A stretch of DNA of 64,000 bases, from positions 182,184-246,183 of the forward strand of contig CAKSZJ010000001.1 in assembly GCA_934525595.1 (NCBI GenBank). The letters are read 5' to 3'. Source of the stretch: an uncultured Chiayiivirga sp. (GTDB lineage Bacteria; Pseudomonadota; Gammaproteobacteria; Xanthomonadales; Xanthomonadaceae). Position numbers and translations under genes: made by a program. Shown here piece by piece: positions 1-10,096 of this stretch. The first letter of the stretch is position 1, and each line of letters begins with the position of its first letter. The notes under the pieces are model-generated. The model did no database searches, was not told where the DNA came from, and saw only the letters and a program-made list of their open reading frames with translations.

Positions 1-1116
1 GGGCTCGCGCAGTTCCTGATCGCGCGCTACCGGCACTTGGCCGACACCTTCCATCGCGCCAATCGCGCCTTGGCCGCGCGCCGCGCGCTGTGGGGCGGCG
101 CGCTCTCGCTGCTGGGCACCGCCGGCTACTACACCGCCTACGCCTACCTGGCCTGGCGCACGGTGCACGGCGACTTCACGGTCGGCGATCTGACCTTCCT
201 CGCCGGCTCCTTCCTGCGCCTGCGCTCGCTGCTCGAAGGGCTGCTGAGCGGCTTCTCGCAGGTGGCCAACCAGGCGCTGTTCCTCGACGACCTGTACTCG
301 TTCTTCGAGATCCGCCCGGAAATCCTCTCGCGTCCCGGCGCGCGCGCGATGCCCCAGCCGATCCGCGAAGGCTTCACGTTCGAGAACGTGGGCTTCCGTT
401 ACCCCGGCACCGAGCGCTGGGCGGTGCGCGGGCTCACGCTGCGGATCGGCGCTGGCGAATCGATTGCGCTGGTGGGCGAGAACGGCGCAGGCAAGACCAC
501 CCTGGTCAAACTGCTGGCGCGCCTCTACGACCCGGACGAAGGGCGCATCCTGCTCGACGGGGTGGACCTCCGCGACTATGACCTTGACGCACTGCGCGCC
601 CACGTCGGGGTGATCTTCCAGGATTTCGTGCGCTACCACCTCAGCGCCGCCGACAACATCGCCGTGGGCCGGATCGAGGCGCGGGACGACCGCGCGCGCA
701 TCGAGGAGGCCGCACGCCGCAGCCTGGCCGACGCGGTGATCGCGAAACTTCCCGGCGGCTACGAGCAGATGCTCGGCAAGCGTTTCGGCAGCGGCGTGGA
801 TCTTTCGGGCGGCGAATGGCAGAAGCTCGCGATCGCGCGCGCCTACATGCGCCAGGCCCAGGTGATGATCCTGGACGAACCCACCGCCGCGCTCGATGCG
901 CGCGCGGAGTTCGAGGTGTTCCAGCGCTTCCGCGAGCTCTCGGAAGGGCGCACCACGGTGCTGATTTCCCATCGCTTTTCCACCGTGCGCATGGCTGATC
1001 GCATCCTCGTCCTGCGCCAGGGCAGCGTGATCGAACAGGGCGATCACGACTCGCTGCTGGCGGCGGGCGGCCTCTATGCCGAGCTCTTCGGCCTGCAGGC
1101 CGAAGGCTATCGCTGA
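1..1116 (+). CDS. ABC transporter, fused permease/ATPase (3' part)
   Basis: The reading frame is open from the first base, so the gene starts upstream and only its C-terminal ~371 residues are seen. The first ~110 residues look like the end of an exporter-type membrane domain (hydrophobic stretches around residues 30-50 and 60-85). The rest is a nucleotide-binding domain: Walker A GENGAGKTT near residue 160, signature LSGGEWQ near 270, Walker B VMILDEP near 288, and a switch histidine in LISHRF. This is the half-transporter layout of type IV exporters (MsbA/LapB-like lipid, peptide or drug exporters), working in the inner membrane as a dimer. The substrate cannot be told from this part. A gap of 47 bases separates it from map. 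Confidence 0.85.
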   Translation, partial: GLAQFLIARYRHLADTFHRANRALAARRALWGGALSLLGTAGYYTAYAYLAWRTVHGDFTVGDLTFLAGSFLRLRSLLEGLLSGFSQVANQALFLDDLYSFFEIRPEILSRPGARAMPQPIREGFTFENVGFRYPGTERWAVRGLTLRIGAGESIALVGENGAGKTTLVKLLARLYDPDEGRILLDGVDLRDYDLDALRAHVGVIFQDFVRYHLSAADNIAVGRIEARDDRARIEEAARRSLADAVIAKLPGGYEQMLGKRFGSGVDLSGGEWQKLAIARAYMRQAQVMILDEPTAALDARAEFEVFQRFRELSEGRTTVLISHRFSTVRMADRILVLRQGSVIEQGDHDSLLAAGGLYAELFGLQAEGYR

Positions 1117-1163
1117 GCCGCGCCACGCTGGCCCGGGGGCTGCCGCTGCGCGATAATCGGGCG

Positions 1164-1958
1164 ATGAGCATTCCCATCAAGTCACCCGAAGACATCGAAA
1201 AGATGCGCGTGGCCGGCCGCCTCGCGGCCGACGTGCTGCGCGTGGTCGAACCCCACGTGATGGCCGGCGTCAGCACCGCCGAGCTGGACCGCATCTGCCA
1301 CGACCACATCGTCAACGTGCAGAAGGCCATCCCGGCCAACATCGGCTACGGTGGCGGGCACGGGCGCATCCCGTTCCCCGCGACCACCTGCACCTCGGTC
1401 AACAACGTGATCTGCCACGGCATCCCGAGCGACAGCAAGCTGCTCAAGGACGGCGACATCCTCAACATCGACGTCACCGTCATCAAGGACGGCTGGCACG
1501 GCGACACCAGCCGCATGTACATCGTCGGCAGGCCCTCGGTGCTGGCCCAGCGCCTGGTGGACGTGACCCGCGAGGCCATGTTCCGCGGCATCCGCGCGGT
1601 GCGCCCGGGCGCGCACCTGGGCGACATCGGCCACGCGATCCAGAGCTATGCCGAATCCGAGCGCTTCTCGGTGGTGCGCGAGTACTGCGGCCACGGCATC
1701 GGGCAGGTCTACCACGACGAGCCCCAGGTGCTGCACTACGGGCAGCCGGGCACCGGGCCGGTGCTGAAGAAGGGCATGGTGTTCACCATCGAACCGATGA
1801 TCAATGCCGGCGCACGGCACTCGCGCCTGCTGCCGGACGGCTGGACCGTGGTCACCAAGGACCGCTCGCTCTCGGCGCAGTGGGAGCACACCGTCGCGGT
1901 CACCGACGACGGCTTCGAAATCCTCACCCGTATTCCTGGCGACGACAACGACGCATGA
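1164..1958 (+). CDS. map: Methionine aminopeptidase, type I
   Basis: Removes the initiator methionine from nascent cytoplasmic proteins. It has 264 residues, normal for type I. The five metal ligands are recognisable: the two aspartates in NIDVTVIKDGWHGDTS, the histidine in CGHGIGQVYHDEP, and the glutamates in FTIEPMIN and WEHTVAV. The ATG at 1164 opens the typical N-terminal sequence (MSIPIKSPEDIEKMR). Its stop overlaps the glnD start (ATGA), so the two are probably cotranscribed; map next to glnD is a common proteobacterial order. Confidence 0.97.
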   Translation: MSIPIKSPEDIEKMRVAGRLAADVLRVVEPHVMAGVSTAELDRICHDHIVNVQKAIPANIGYGGGHGRIPFPATTCTSVNNVICHGIPSDSKLLKDGDILNIDVTVIKDGWHGDTSRMYIVGRPSVLAQRLVDVTREAMFRGIRAVRPGAHLGDIGHAIQSYAESERFSVVREYCGHGIGQVYHDEPQVLHYGQPGTGPVLKKGMVFTIEPMINAGARHSRLLPDGWTVVTKDRSLSAQWEHTVAVTDDGFEILTRIPGDDNDA

Positions 1959-4579
1959 GCCAGGCCGCGCCGGAGCCGGAGTTTACCGACGACGGCGATG
2001 CCGAGGCCTGGAAGCAGGCCGCGCGCGATGCGCTGGAGGACGGTGCGCGCCGCCTTGCCGAGGCGTTCGATCGCGAGGAGGACGTGGATCGCCTGCTGGC
2101 GCGCCGCGCCAAGACCGTGGATCGCCTCGTGGTGGCGGCCTGGGAGCACAGTTTTTCCGGCGCTCCCGGCCTGGCGCTGGTCGCCACCGGCGGCTACGGG
2201 CGCGGCGAGCTGTTTCCGTATTCGGACGTGGATTTGCTGGTGCTGGCCGAGGCCGAGAGCCAGCGCGACCAGCGCGAAGCCATCGAGCGCTGGTTCGCCC
2301 TCCTGTGGGACATCGGTCTGGCGCCCGGCCACGCGGTGCGCAGCGTGGCCCAGTGCGTGGAGGCTGCGCGTGCCGATGTCACGGTGGCCACGGCGATTCT
2401 CGAAGCCCGCCCTCTGGTGGGCGACAGCGCCGCGCTGACGCGCCTGCTGGTCGCGATGCGTGCGCCGGACCTGTGGCCGGCCGAGCCGTTCCTCGACGCC
2501 AAGCGCGCCGAGTGGCGCGGCCGCCACGCGCGTTTCAACGACACCGCCTACAACCTTGAGCCCAACATCAAGGATGGCCCGGGCGGGCTGCGCGACATCC
2601 ACGCGCTCGGCTGGCTGGCCAAGCGGCTGTTTGGGGTGCGCGGGCTGGAGGACCTGGTGCCTCTGGGCGTGCTGGGGGCGGATGAGTTCCGCGTGCTCGA
2701 TACCCATCGGCGCGCGCTGTCGCGGCTGCGCTACGGGCTGCACCTTGTGGCAGGACGGCGCGAGGAGCGCCTGCTGTTCGATTACCAGAAGATCCTGGCC
2801 GCGCGCCTGGGCCTGCGCGACGAGCATCGCGAGAACCTTGCGGTTGAGCAGTTGATGCAGGGCTTTTTCCGCAGCGCCGCACTGGTCACCCGCCTGGGCG
2901 ACCGGCTGCTGCAGCGTTTCGATGAAAGCCTGCGCGAGACCGAAGCTCCGGTGGGCATCGACGCCGATTTCGTGCGCATCGGCCAGAGCCTGGCGCTGCG
3001 CGATGCCGCATTGCTGCAGCGTCGTCCGATAACCATCCTGCGCCTGTTTCGCGTCTGGCAGCAGCATCCCGAACTCACCACCCTGCATTCGGCGACCGCG
3101 CGCGCGCTGGGCGAGTCGCTGGAGTGCATCGACGATGCGTTCCGTGCCAACGAAGCGGTGAGGGCACTGTTCCTCGACCTGCTGCGCGATCGCCAGGCGG
3201 TGCCCACGCTCGAACGCATGGCGCGCCTTGGCGTGCTGGGCCGCTATCTGCCGGCGTTCGGCCGCGTGGCCGGGCGCATGCAGTACGACCTGTTCCATGC
3301 CTATACCGTGGACGAACACACCCTGGCGGTGCTGCGCAACATCGAAGGGTTTTCGCGTCCCGAGTCCATCGAGCGCTTCGCGCTGGGGCATGAGCTGTGG
3401 CAGCAGCTGCGCAAGCCCGAGCTGCTGGTGCTGGCCGGGCTGTTCCACGACATCGCCAAGGGCCGCGGCGGCGATCACTCCGAGCTGGGCGAGGCCGATG
3501 CCCGGGCGTTCTGCGAGGCGCACGGGCTCTCGTCTTCCGATACCGACCTCGTGGCCTGGCTGGTGCGCCAGCACCTGATCATGTCGACCACGGCCCAGCG
3601 CAAGGACATCTCCGATCCCGACGTGGTGGCTGCGTTTGCCCGCGAAGTGGGCGAGCGCGAGCGCCTGGATTACCTCTACCTGCTCACCGTAGCCGACATC
3701 GCCGGCACCAGCCCGAAGCTGTGGAACACCTGGAAGGACCGGCTGATGGCCGACCTGCACGCGGCCACGCGGTTTGCGCTGCGGCGCGGGCTGGCGCAGC
3801 GCGCGCACATCGAAGAACGCGTCGCGGAGGTGCGCGAGGCGGCGCGCGCGCGCCTTCTGGATGAAGGGCTGGACGAGGCCGCGATCGACGCGCTGTGGGC
3901 GGACTTCCCCGACGACAGTTTCCTGCGCTATCGGCCCGAGCAGATCGCCTGGCAGGCGCACGGTATCGTCGAGGCCGGGCGCGGAGGGCTGCCCGTGGTC
4001 CTCGTGCGTCCGCACGCGCGCGCCGGGGCCCTGGAGGTCTTCGTGTATTCACGGGATCGCGACGGCCTGTTCGCCAGCGCCGCAGCCACGCTCGATCGGC
4101 TCGGGCTGTCCATCGTCGATGCGCGCATCGTCACTTCGCTCGGCGGCATGACCCTCGACACCTTCCAGGTGCTGGAAACCGACGCCGCGTTCGAGGCGCT
4201 GGCCGCGCCACAGCGGGCAGCCGCGGTGGCCCGGACCCTGCGCGAAAGCCTGCACGTTCCCGGCCCGGGCCGGCCGCCGGCGCGACGCGCGCTGCCGCGC
4301 CGGCTGCGGCACTTTCGCGTGCCGGTGCAGATCGAGTTTTCGGAGACGGGCGAGCGCACCCAGCTCACCCTGGTCTGCAACGACCGCTCCGGCCTGCTGG
4401 CGCAGGTGGCCGCGATCCTCCATGCGCACCGCATCCGCGTGCATGACGCGCGCATCGCCACCTTCGGCGAGCGGGTGGAAGACTTCTTCGAGCTGAGCGA
4501 TGCCGGCAACCAGCCGCTCGCCGCCGCCCAGTGCATCGCGCTCGAAGCCGCGCTGCGGGAGTGCGTGGAGCTGGCCTGA
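1955..4579 (+). CDS. glnD: Bifunctional uridylyltransferase/uridylyl-removing enzyme
   Basis: Nitrogen sensor that uridylylates PII proteins when glutamine is low and deuridylylates them when it is high. It has 874 residues. Order of domains: nucleotidyltransferase with GGYGRGELFPYSDVDLL near residues 79-95, an HD domain with LFHDIAKGRGGDHSE near 497-510, and two C-terminal ACT domains (about 690-770 and 790-874) that bind glutamine. The frame is open further upstream, but the ATG at 1955, which overlaps the map stop by four bases, is the likely start. A weak hairpin follows at 4596-4614. Confidence 0.96.
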   Translation: MSQAAPEPEFTDDGDAEAWKQAARDALEDGARRLAEAFDREEDVDRLLARRAKTVDRLVVAAWEHSFSGAPGLALVATGGYGRGELFPYSDVDLLVLAEAESQRDQREAIERWFALLWDIGLAPGHAVRSVAQCVEAARADVTVATAILEARPLVGDSAALTRLLVAMRAPDLWPAEPFLDAKRAEWRGRHARFNDTAYNLEPNIKDGPGGLRDIHALGWLAKRLFGVRGLEDLVPLGVLGADEFRVLDTHRRALSRLRYGLHLVAGRREERLLFDYQKILAARLGLRDEHRENLAVEQLMQGFFRSAALVTRLGDRLLQRFDESLRETEAPVGIDADFVRIGQSLALRDAALLQRRPITILRLFRVWQQHPELTTLHSATARALGESLECIDDAFRANEAVRALFLDLLRDRQAVPTLERMARLGVLGRYLPAFGRVAGRMQYDLFHAYTVDEHTLAVLRNIEGFSRPESIERFALGHELWQQLRKPELLVLAGLFHDIAKGRGGDHSELGEADARAFCEAHGLSSSDTDLVAWLVRQHLIMSTTAQRKDISDPDVVAAFAREVGERERLDYLYLLTVADIAGTSPKLWNTWKDRLMADLHAATRFALRRGLAQRAHIEERVAEVREAARARLLDEGLDEAAIDALWADFPDDSFLRYRPEQIAWQAHGIVEAGRGGLPVVLVRPHARAGALEVFVYSRDRDGLFASAAATLDRLGLSIVDARIVTSLGGMTLDTFQVLETDAAFEALAAPQRAAAVARTLRESLHVPGPGRPPARRALPRRLRHFRVPVQIEFSETGERTQLTLVCNDRSGLLAQVAAILHAHRIRVHDARIATFGERVEDFFELSDAGNQPLAAAQCIALEAALRECVELA

Positions 4580-4595
4580 AGGGTCGCGCGCGAGT

Positions 4596-4614
4596 CGGTG
4601 CGCGTCACGCACCG
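4596..4614 (+). terminator. Possible hairpin terminator after glnD
   Basis: A perfect 7-bp stem (CGGTGCG, 5-nt loop, CGCACCG) lies 17 bases after the glnD stop. There is no T-run, so intrinsic termination is uncertain. It separates glnD from the his promoter. Confidence 0.3.
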
Positions 4615-4650
4615 CCGATGTCACGGTTTCGCCGCGGAATGACGCCGAGG

Positions 4651-4679
4651 TTGTCGTCGCTGTATTTGTGTGATTAAAT
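4651..4679 (+). promoter_or_regulatory. Candidate sigma70 promoter of the his operon
   Basis: A -35-like TTGTCG at 4651-4656 and a -10-like TTAAAT at 4674-4679 are 17 bp apart; each matches consensus at 4 of 6 positions. The -10 overlaps the palindrome at 4677-4700, so a repressor bound there would block RNA polymerase. Confidence 0.5.
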
Positions 4680-4700
4680 GTAATAACGCACTATTACATT
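4677..4700. promoter_or_regulatory. Perfect palindrome, likely operator of the his regulator
   Basis: AATGTAATA, a 6-bp spacer, then TATTACATT: a perfect 9-bp inverted repeat, very AT-rich in a GC-rich genome. It lies 16 bp upstream of the regulator's TTG start and overlaps the candidate -10 element. Position and symmetry fit an operator for the TrpR-family protein encoded immediately downstream (autoregulation and control of the his operon). The binding itself is inferred. Confidence 0.75.
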
Positions 4701-4715
4701 CTTCCAGGAATTGCA

Positions 4716-5060
4716 TTGAAACGACCTCCTGCCCGATCTCCGCGCGAGCGCCGCGATGCGCTCAACCGCCTCGCCGACGCGCTCCTGGCGATGCAGGATC
4801 GCGCGCAGATGCGCGCCTTGCTCACCGATCTGTGCACCCCGGCCGAGATCGAGGCCCTGGCGGATCGCTGGCAGGTGGTGGCGCCGCTGCTGGAGGGGGT
4901 GCCCTACCGCGAAATCCACGAGCGCACCGGAGTCAGCGTGACCACGGTGGGGCGGGTGGCGCGCAGCCTTGCGCACGGCGCCGGCGGCTATCTGCGCGCC
5001 GCCGACGCGCTCGGCCTGCATCGACATCCAGGCAGCACCGGTTCCGCAACGCCCGCCTGA
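4716..5060 (+). CDS. TrpR/YerC-YecD family regulator, probable his operon repressor
   Basis: It has 114 residues. The core [21 protein letters not shown] followed by the helix-turn-helix [22 protein letters not shown] is typical of the YerC/YecD branch of the TrpR superfamily. As the first gene of the his operon, with a perfect palindrome over its promoter, it very likely represses histidine synthesis; proteins in this position have been proposed as HisR in Xanthomonadales. The start is a TTG at 4716: the only other nearby TTG (4711) runs straight into a stop, and GGA lies seven bases before 4716. The last ~15 residues (Ser/Thr/Gly/Pro-rich) are outside the conserved domain. It ends 28 bases before hisG. 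Confidence 0.85.
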   Translation: MKRPPARSPRERRDALNRLADALLAMQDRAQMRALLTDLCTPAEIEALADRWQVVAPLLEGVPYREIHERTGVSVTTVGRVARSLAHGAGGYLRAADALGLHRHPGSTGSATPA

Positions 5061-5088
5061 ATCCCGCCTCCCTTTTCTGGATGTCCCC

Positions 5089-5988
5089 ATGAAACCACGT
5101 GACCGACTGCGCATCGCGACGCAGAAATCCGGGCGCCTGTCCGGTCCTGGCCGCGAGCTTCTGACGCGCTCGGGCCTGTCGTTCCGCGAGAGCCGTGATC
5201 GGCTGTTCTGCTACGGCGAAACGTTGCCCATCGACCTCCTGCTGGTGCGCGACGACGACATTCCCGGCCTCATCGCCGAGGGCACCTGCGATCTGGGCTT
5301 CGTCGGGCGCAACGTGCTGCAGGAACTTCGCCTGGCCGAGCTGCGCGCGGGCCGCGAGCCGGCGTTCGCCGAGCTGCGCGCCCTCGGCTTCGGTCCCTGC
5401 CGGCTGTCCATCGCGCTGCCGCAGGAACAGGTCTGGGAGGGTCCGCAGACGCTGGCCGGGCTGCGCATCGCAACCTCGTATCCGAACCTTCTGGCCGACT
5501 GGCTGGAGAAGAACGGCGTCGGGGCCGAGGTCGTCACGCTGTCGGGATCGGTCGAGATCGCGCCGCGGCTTGGCAAGGCCGAGGCGATCTGCGATCTGGT
5601 CTCCTCCGGCGCCACGCTGGCGGCCAATCAGCTTCGCGAAGTGGCGGTGATCTTCGAGAGCGAGGCGGTACTGGTCGGCCCTGCAGCCGCGTTTGCGGAT
5701 GAACGCGCGGCGCTGGCCGATCTGCTGCTGCGTCGCCTGGACGGCGTGCTGAAGGTGCGCGATGCGCGTCTGCTTCTGCTGCAGACCGACCGCAGCGCGC
5801 TGGCCGACGTCACCGCGCTGTTGCCCGGCGGCGCCTTGCCCACGGTCAGCCCGATCGAGGGTCGCAGCGATGCGCTGGCGCTGCAGGCGGTTTGCGATGG
5901 CGAAGTCACCTGGCAGCACCTGGAAGACCTCAAGCGTGCCGGCGCGCGCGCGATGCTGGTGCTTCCGGTTGAACAGATGCTGGCGTGA
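5089..5988 (+). CDS. hisG: ATP phosphoribosyltransferase, long form
   Basis: First step of histidine synthesis: condenses ATP and PRPP; feedback-inhibited by histidine. It has 299 residues, the long HisG form with a C-terminal regulatory domain, so no HisZ partner is needed. Catalytic-domain marks include [13 protein letters not shown] at the start, [13 protein letters not shown], and the PRPP-binding-type stretch [18 protein letters not shown] near residues 163-182. The upstream-extended frame overlaps the regulator gene; the ATG at 5089 gives the normal N terminus. Four bases separate it from hisD. Confidence 0.96.
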   Translation: MKPRDRLRIATQKSGRLSGPGRELLTRSGLSFRESRDRLFCYGETLPIDLLLVRDDDIPGLIAEGTCDLGFVGRNVLQELRLAELRAGREPAFAELRALGFGPCRLSIALPQEQVWEGPQTLAGLRIATSYPNLLADWLEKNGVGAEVVTLSGSVEIAPRLGKAEAICDLVSSGATLAANQLREVAVIFESEAVLVGPAAAFADERAALADLLLRRLDGVLKVRDARLLLLQTDRSALADVTALLPGGALPTVSPIEGRSDALALQAVCDGEVTWQHLEDLKRAGARAMLVLPVEQMLA

Positions 5989-5992
5989 TGCG

Positions 5993-7306
5993 ATGAGCCT
6001 TTCCCCTCTCGACTGGAATGCGCGTTCCGAGGCGGATCGCACCGCGCTGCTGCAGCGCCCCGCGCTGGCCGACGACGCCGCGCTGCGCGCGTCGGTCACG
6101 GCATTGATCGTGCGCGTGCGCGAGGAGGGCGCGGCCGCATTGCGCGAACTCACCGCGCGCTTCGACGGCTGTGCGTTGGACGATTTCCGCGTTTCGCCAG
6201 ACGCCTTCGCGCAGGCGCAGGCCGAGGTGCCCGCCGGACTGCGCGCCGCGATCCTGGCTGCGAAAGCCCGCATCGAACGCTTCCATGCGGCCGGCATGAT
6301 GCGGCCCTGCGCGCTGGAAACCGCACCTGGCGTGGTGTGCGAAAGGGTGCTGCGGCCGATTCAGCGGGTGGGTCTGTACGTGCCTGCCGGCTCCGCGCCG
6401 CTGCCGTCCACGGCCTTGATGCTCGGCGTGCCGGCCTGCCTGGCAGGGTGCCCGCACATCGTCTTGTGCACACCGCCGCGCGCGGATGGCACGGCGGATC
6501 CTGCGGTGCTGGTGGCCGCACAGGCGTGCGGCATCGATACGGTCTTCCTGCTCGGCGGCGTGCAGGCGATTGCCGCGATGGCGTATGGCATCGATGGCGT
6601 GCCCAAGTGCGACAAACTGTTCGGGCCGGGCAACAGCTACGTGACCGAGGCCAAGCAGCAGGTCGCCAACGATCCGCAGGGGGCGGCCATCGACATGCCG
6701 GCCGGGCCGTCGGAAGTGCTGGTGATCGCCGATGCCGGTGCGAATGCCGGGTTCGTCGCCGCCGATCTTCTCTCCCAGGCAGAACATGGCCCGGATTCGC
6801 AGGTGATCCTGCTGTCCGACAGCCCGGAGATGCTCGACGAGGTGGCGGCGCAGATCGTGCAGCAGGCAGCGCTTCTGCCGCGTCGCGACATCGTGGATCG
6901 CGCGCTGGCCCATGCACGGCTGATCCGCGTGTCCGACATCGCGCAGGCCATCGAAATATCCAATGCCTACGCCCCCGAACACCTGATCCTGTCGCTGCGC
7001 GAGCCGCGCCGCTGGCTGGATGCGGTCACCAGCGCCGGATCCATCTTCCTCGGCGATTACGCGCCCGAAGCGCTGGGCGACTATTGCAGCGGCACCAACC
7101 ACGTCTTGCCGACTTACGGCGCGGCACGGGCGTGGAGCGGGATTTCGGTGGCGAGCTTCCAGAAGGCGATCACGGTGCAGGGCGTCACGCCGCAAGGGCT
7201 GTCGAACATCGGTCCGGATGCAATCACCCTGGCCCGTGCCGAGCGGCTGGAGGCCCATGCACAGGCGGTGTCGCGGCGGCTCGCCACCCTCGGAGCCGCG
7301 CAATGA
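5993..7306 (+). CDS. hisD: Histidinol dehydrogenase
   Basis: Catalyses the last two steps, L-histidinol to L-histidine, with NAD and zinc. It has 437 residues, normal length. Seen: VGLYVPAG, the glycine-rich [27 protein letters not shown], the [10 protein letters not shown] segment with zinc-ligand Gln and His near residue 262, and PEHLIL near 328. The ATG at 5993 follows hisG by four bases; the stop overlaps hisC (ATGA). Confidence 0.96.
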   Translation: MSLSPLDWNARSEADRTALLQRPALADDAALRASVTALIVRVREEGAAALRELTARFDGCALDDFRVSPDAFAQAQAEVPAGLRAAILAAKARIERFHAAGMMRPCALETAPGVVCERVLRPIQRVGLYVPAGSAPLPSTALMLGVPACLAGCPHIVLCTPPRADGTADPAVLVAAQACGIDTVFLLGGVQAIAAMAYGIDGVPKCDKLFGPGNSYVTEAKQQVANDPQGAAIDMPAGPSEVLVIADAGANAGFVAADLLSQAEHGPDSQVILLSDSPEMLDEVAAQIVQQAALLPRRDIVDRALAHARLIRVSDIAQAIEISNAYAPEHLILSLREPRRWLDAVTSAGSIFLGDYAPEALGDYCSGTNHVLPTYGAARAWSGISVASFQKAITVQGVTPQGLSNIGPDAITLARAERLEAHAQAVSRRLATLGAAQ

Positions 7307-8382
7307 GCCTGCTCGATCTCGTTCGCCCGGATCTGCGCGCCTTCGGCGGCTACGCCTCGGCCCGCACGACGGGGAGCAGCGGAAATATCTGGCTCAATGC
7401 CAACGAAAGCCCGTGGCCGAATCCGGCCGATGCCGATGCGCGCTGCAACCGCTATCCGGCGCCGCAACCCGAACCCTTGCGGCAGGCATTGGCGGCGCTG
7501 TACGGCGTCGATCCGGCCCGGCTCCTGATGGGGCGCGGCAGCGACGAGGCCATCGACCTTCTCGTGCGCGTGCTGTGCCGTCCGCAAACCGATGCCGTGG
7601 TGGTTTCCTCGCCGGTGTTCGGCATGTATGCGGTCAGCGCGCGCGTGCAGGGCGCGCGCCTGATCGACGTGCCGCTGCTCGATGGGCCGGAGGGGTTTGC
7701 GCCCGATCTTTCCGCCATCGCCGATGCGACAGAACGTGAAGGCGCGCATCTGGTGTTCCTGTGTTCGCCGGGCAATCCCACCGGCGAGGCAATCGCGCTG
7801 GACGACATCGCCGCGCTGGCGTCGCGCCTTGCCGGCAAGGCCGTGGTGGTGGTGGACGAAGCCTATGGCGAGTTTTCCGACCTGGTTTCAGCCACCACGC
7901 TGCTCGATGCGCACGCCAATCTCGCCGTGCTGCGCACCTTGTCCAAGGCCCATGCGCTGGCCGCTGCGCGTATCGGCACCTTGATCGCCAATCCGCAATT
8001 GATCGCCGTGCTGCGCAGCTGCCAGGCGCCGTATCCCTTGCCCGCGCCCTGCGTCGATCTGGCCCTGGCGGGGCTGTCGCCCGAGGCGCTTTCCCGCACC
8101 GGCGAGCGCATCGGGGAGATTCGCTCCGAACGCGCTCGCCTGTTCGCCACACTCGCCGCCGTGCCCGGCGTGCGCCGCGTGTATCCCTCGCAGGGCAACT
8201 TCCTGCTCGTGCGCTTCGATGAGGCACAGGCGGCATTCGAGCGTCTGCTTGCCGCAGGCATCGTGGTGCGCGACCAGCGTGCTGCGCCGCAGCTTGCCGA
8301 TGCGCTGCGCATCAGCATCGGAAGCGGAGAAGAAAACGATGCGGTGATCGCCGCACTCGGCGCCAGGGAGATCGCCGCATGA
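7303..8382 (+). CDS. hisC: Histidinol-phosphate aminotransferase
   Basis: PLP enzyme that converts imidazole acetol phosphate to histidinol phosphate with glutamate as amino donor. It has 359 residues, fold type I. Recognisable: [11 protein letters not shown] near the N terminus, the [11 protein letters not shown] cofactor region, [18 protein letters not shown], and the PLP lysine in [14 protein letters not shown] near residue 216. Overlaps hisD and hisB by four bases each. Confidence 0.95.
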   Translation: MSLLDLVRPDLRAFGGYASARTTGSSGNIWLNANESPWPNPADADARCNRYPAPQPEPLRQALAALYGVDPARLLMGRGSDEAIDLLVRVLCRPQTDAVVVSSPVFGMYAVSARVQGARLIDVPLLDGPEGFAPDLSAIADATEREGAHLVFLCSPGNPTGEAIALDDIAALASRLAGKAVVVVDEAYGEFSDLVSATTLLDAHANLAVLRTLSKAHALAAARIGTLIANPQLIAVLRSCQAPYPLPAPCVDLALAGLSPEALSRTGERIGEIRSERARLFATLAAVPGVRRVYPSQGNFLLVRFDEAQAAFERLLAAGIVVRDQRAAPQLADALRISIGSGEENDAVIAALGAREIAA

Positions 8383-9497
8383 CCCGCATCCTGTTCGTGG
8401 ACCGCGATGGCACCCTGATCGAGGAGCCGGAAGACTTCCAGATCGATGCCTACGAAAAACTCCGCTTCCTGCCCGGCGTGATTCCGGCGATGCTGAGACT
8501 GCGCGATGCGGGCTTCGAGTTCGTCATGGTCACCAATCAGGACGGTCTGGGCACCGAGAGCTTCCCGCGCGACAGCTTCACCGGCCCGCACGAACTGATG
8601 ATGCAGGTGTTCGCCTCGCAGGGCATCAGCTTCCGCGACGTGCTGATCGACGAAAGTTTTCCGCACGAGAACAAGCCCACGCGCAAGCCCGGCATCGGCC
8701 TGGTGCTGCACTACCTGCGCGACCGATCCATCGATCTTGAGGGTTCGGCGATGGTGGGCGACCGCGATACGGACCTCCAGTTTGCCGGGAACCTCGGCAT
8801 CCGCGGCTTCAGGCTCGGGCCGGGGCTGGACACCTGGGAATCCATCGCGCATGCGCTGGCTGATGCGCCGCGCACGGCGGTGGTGGCGCGCCACACCAGG
8901 GAAACCCGCATCCGCGTGGAAGTGGATCTGGATCGCGTGGCCGCCAGCGACATCCATACCGGCCTGGGCTACTTCGACCACATGCTCGAGCAGATCGGCA
9001 AACACGGCGGGTTCTTCCTGTCGCTGCGCTGTGACGGCGATCTGCACATCGACGAACACCACACCGTGGAAGACAGCGCACTCGCGCTGGGTCAGGCCTT
9101 GCGGCAGGCCATCGGCGACAAGCGCGGCATCGGCCGCTACGGCGCATCCGCCGAACGGGCGGGCGAGGGCGATGGCGAAGTGAGCGCGCTGCGCGGTGGC
9201 ATCGTGTTGCCGATGGACGAAACCCTGGCGCGCGCCGCGCTGGATTTTTCCGGCCGGCCGTATTTCGTGTTCGATGGCGCCTTTCCACGCGAGCAGGTGG
9301 GTCAGCTGCCGACCGAACTGGTCACGCACTTCTTCCGCTCGCTGTGCGAAACCGCCGGCCTCAATCTCCATCTCGCGGTACGTGGCGACAATGCGCACCA
9401 CATGGTGGAAGCCTGCTTCAAGGCCTTCGCGCGCGCCTTGCGGCAGGCCATCCGGCGAGAAGGGTGTGAGCTTCCCAGCACCAAGGGAGCGCTGTGA
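8379..9497 (+). CDS. hisB: Bifunctional histidinol-phosphatase/imidazoleglycerol-phosphate dehydratase
   Basis: Fused enzyme for two steps of the pathway, as in enteric bacteria and xanthomonads. It has 372 residues. The N-terminal HAD phosphatase (about 1-165) carries [10 protein letters not shown] with the nucleophile and acid/base aspartates, and [12 protein letters not shown]. The C-terminal dehydratase (about 167-372) carries the metal-binding sequences [20 protein letters not shown] and the second [13 protein letters not shown]. Overlaps hisC by four bases and the hisH start at its own stop. Confidence 0.96.
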   Translation: MTRILFVDRDGTLIEEPEDFQIDAYEKLRFLPGVIPAMLRLRDAGFEFVMVTNQDGLGTESFPRDSFTGPHELMMQVFASQGISFRDVLIDESFPHENKPTRKPGIGLVLHYLRDRSIDLEGSAMVGDRDTDLQFAGNLGIRGFRLGPGLDTWESIAHALADAPRTAVVARHTRETRIRVEVDLDRVAASDIHTGLGYFDHMLEQIGKHGGFFLSLRCDGDLHIDEHHTVEDSALALGQALRQAIGDKRGIGRYGASAERAGEGDGEVSALRGGIVLPMDETLARAALDFSGRPYFVFDGAFPREQVGQLPTELVTHFFRSLCETAGLNLHLAVRGDNAHHMVEACFKAFARALRQAIRREGCELPSTKGAL

Positions 9498-10096
9498 TGC
9501 GCGTGGCGGTGATCGATTCGGGCGGTGCGAACATCGGCTCGGTGCGCTACGCGCTGGATCGCCTTGGCGTGGATTCGCTGCTGACCGGCGATGCCGACCT
9601 CATCCGTGCCAGCGAGCGGGTGATCCTGCCCGGCGTCGGGACGGCTGCAGCGGCGATGGCGCGGCTGGCCGAGCTGGATCTGATCGGGACGATCCGTCGC
9701 CTGCAACAGCCGCTGCTCGGCATTTGCCTGGGCATGCAGATTCTTTTCGAGTCTTCCGAAGAAGGCGAGGTGGAAACGCTCGGCGTGCTGCAAGGCCGGG
9801 TGACGAAACTGCCCGAAGCGCCCGGCGTGCGCATCCCGCACATGGGCTGGAACCGGTTGGCATTGCGGCGCGCGAGTCCTTTGCTGGCAGGCATTGAACC
9901 GGGCGCGCAGTGCTATTTCGTGCACAGCTACGCCGCGCCCGTGAGCGATGATTGCGTGGCATCGAGCGCGCACGGCGTGCCCTTCGCCGCGCTGGTGCAG
10001 CGCGGCAACGTGGCCGGTGCGCAGTTCCATCCCGAGCGCTCGGGCGCCACCGGTATGCGGCTGCTGGAAAATTTCGTGCGGGAAGGCGTGGCATGA
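9497..10096 (+). CDS. hisH: Imidazole glycerol phosphate synthase, glutaminase subunit
   Basis: Class I glutamine amidotransferase that feeds ammonia to HisF. It has 199 residues. The nucleophile cysteine is in [16 protein letters not shown] near residue 77, and the His/Glu pair in [10 protein letters not shown] near 178-180. A GTG three bases earlier (9494) is an alternative start; ATG at 9497 is preferred. It overlaps the hisB stop by one base and hisA by four. Confidence 0.95.
   Translation: MRVAVIDSGGANIGSVRYALDRLGVDSLLTGDADLIRASERVILPGVGTAAAAMARLAELDLIGTIRRLQQPLLGICLGMQILFESSEEGEVETLGVLQGRVTKLPEAPGVRIPHMGWNRLALRRASPLLAGIEPGAQCYFVHSYAAPVSDDCVASSAHGVPFAALVQRGNVAGAQFHPERSGATGMRLLENFVREGVA

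Noticed and set aside
1736..4015. A 759-codon open frame antisense to glnD
   Set aside because: It mirrors the strong glnD gene; its translation is low-complexity Gln/His/Arg-rich, a common product of GC-rich antisense frames.
4580..4715. A histidine leader peptide with an attenuator
   Set aside because: No run of histidine codons and no terminator/antiterminator pair; the palindrome and regulator offer another mode of control.
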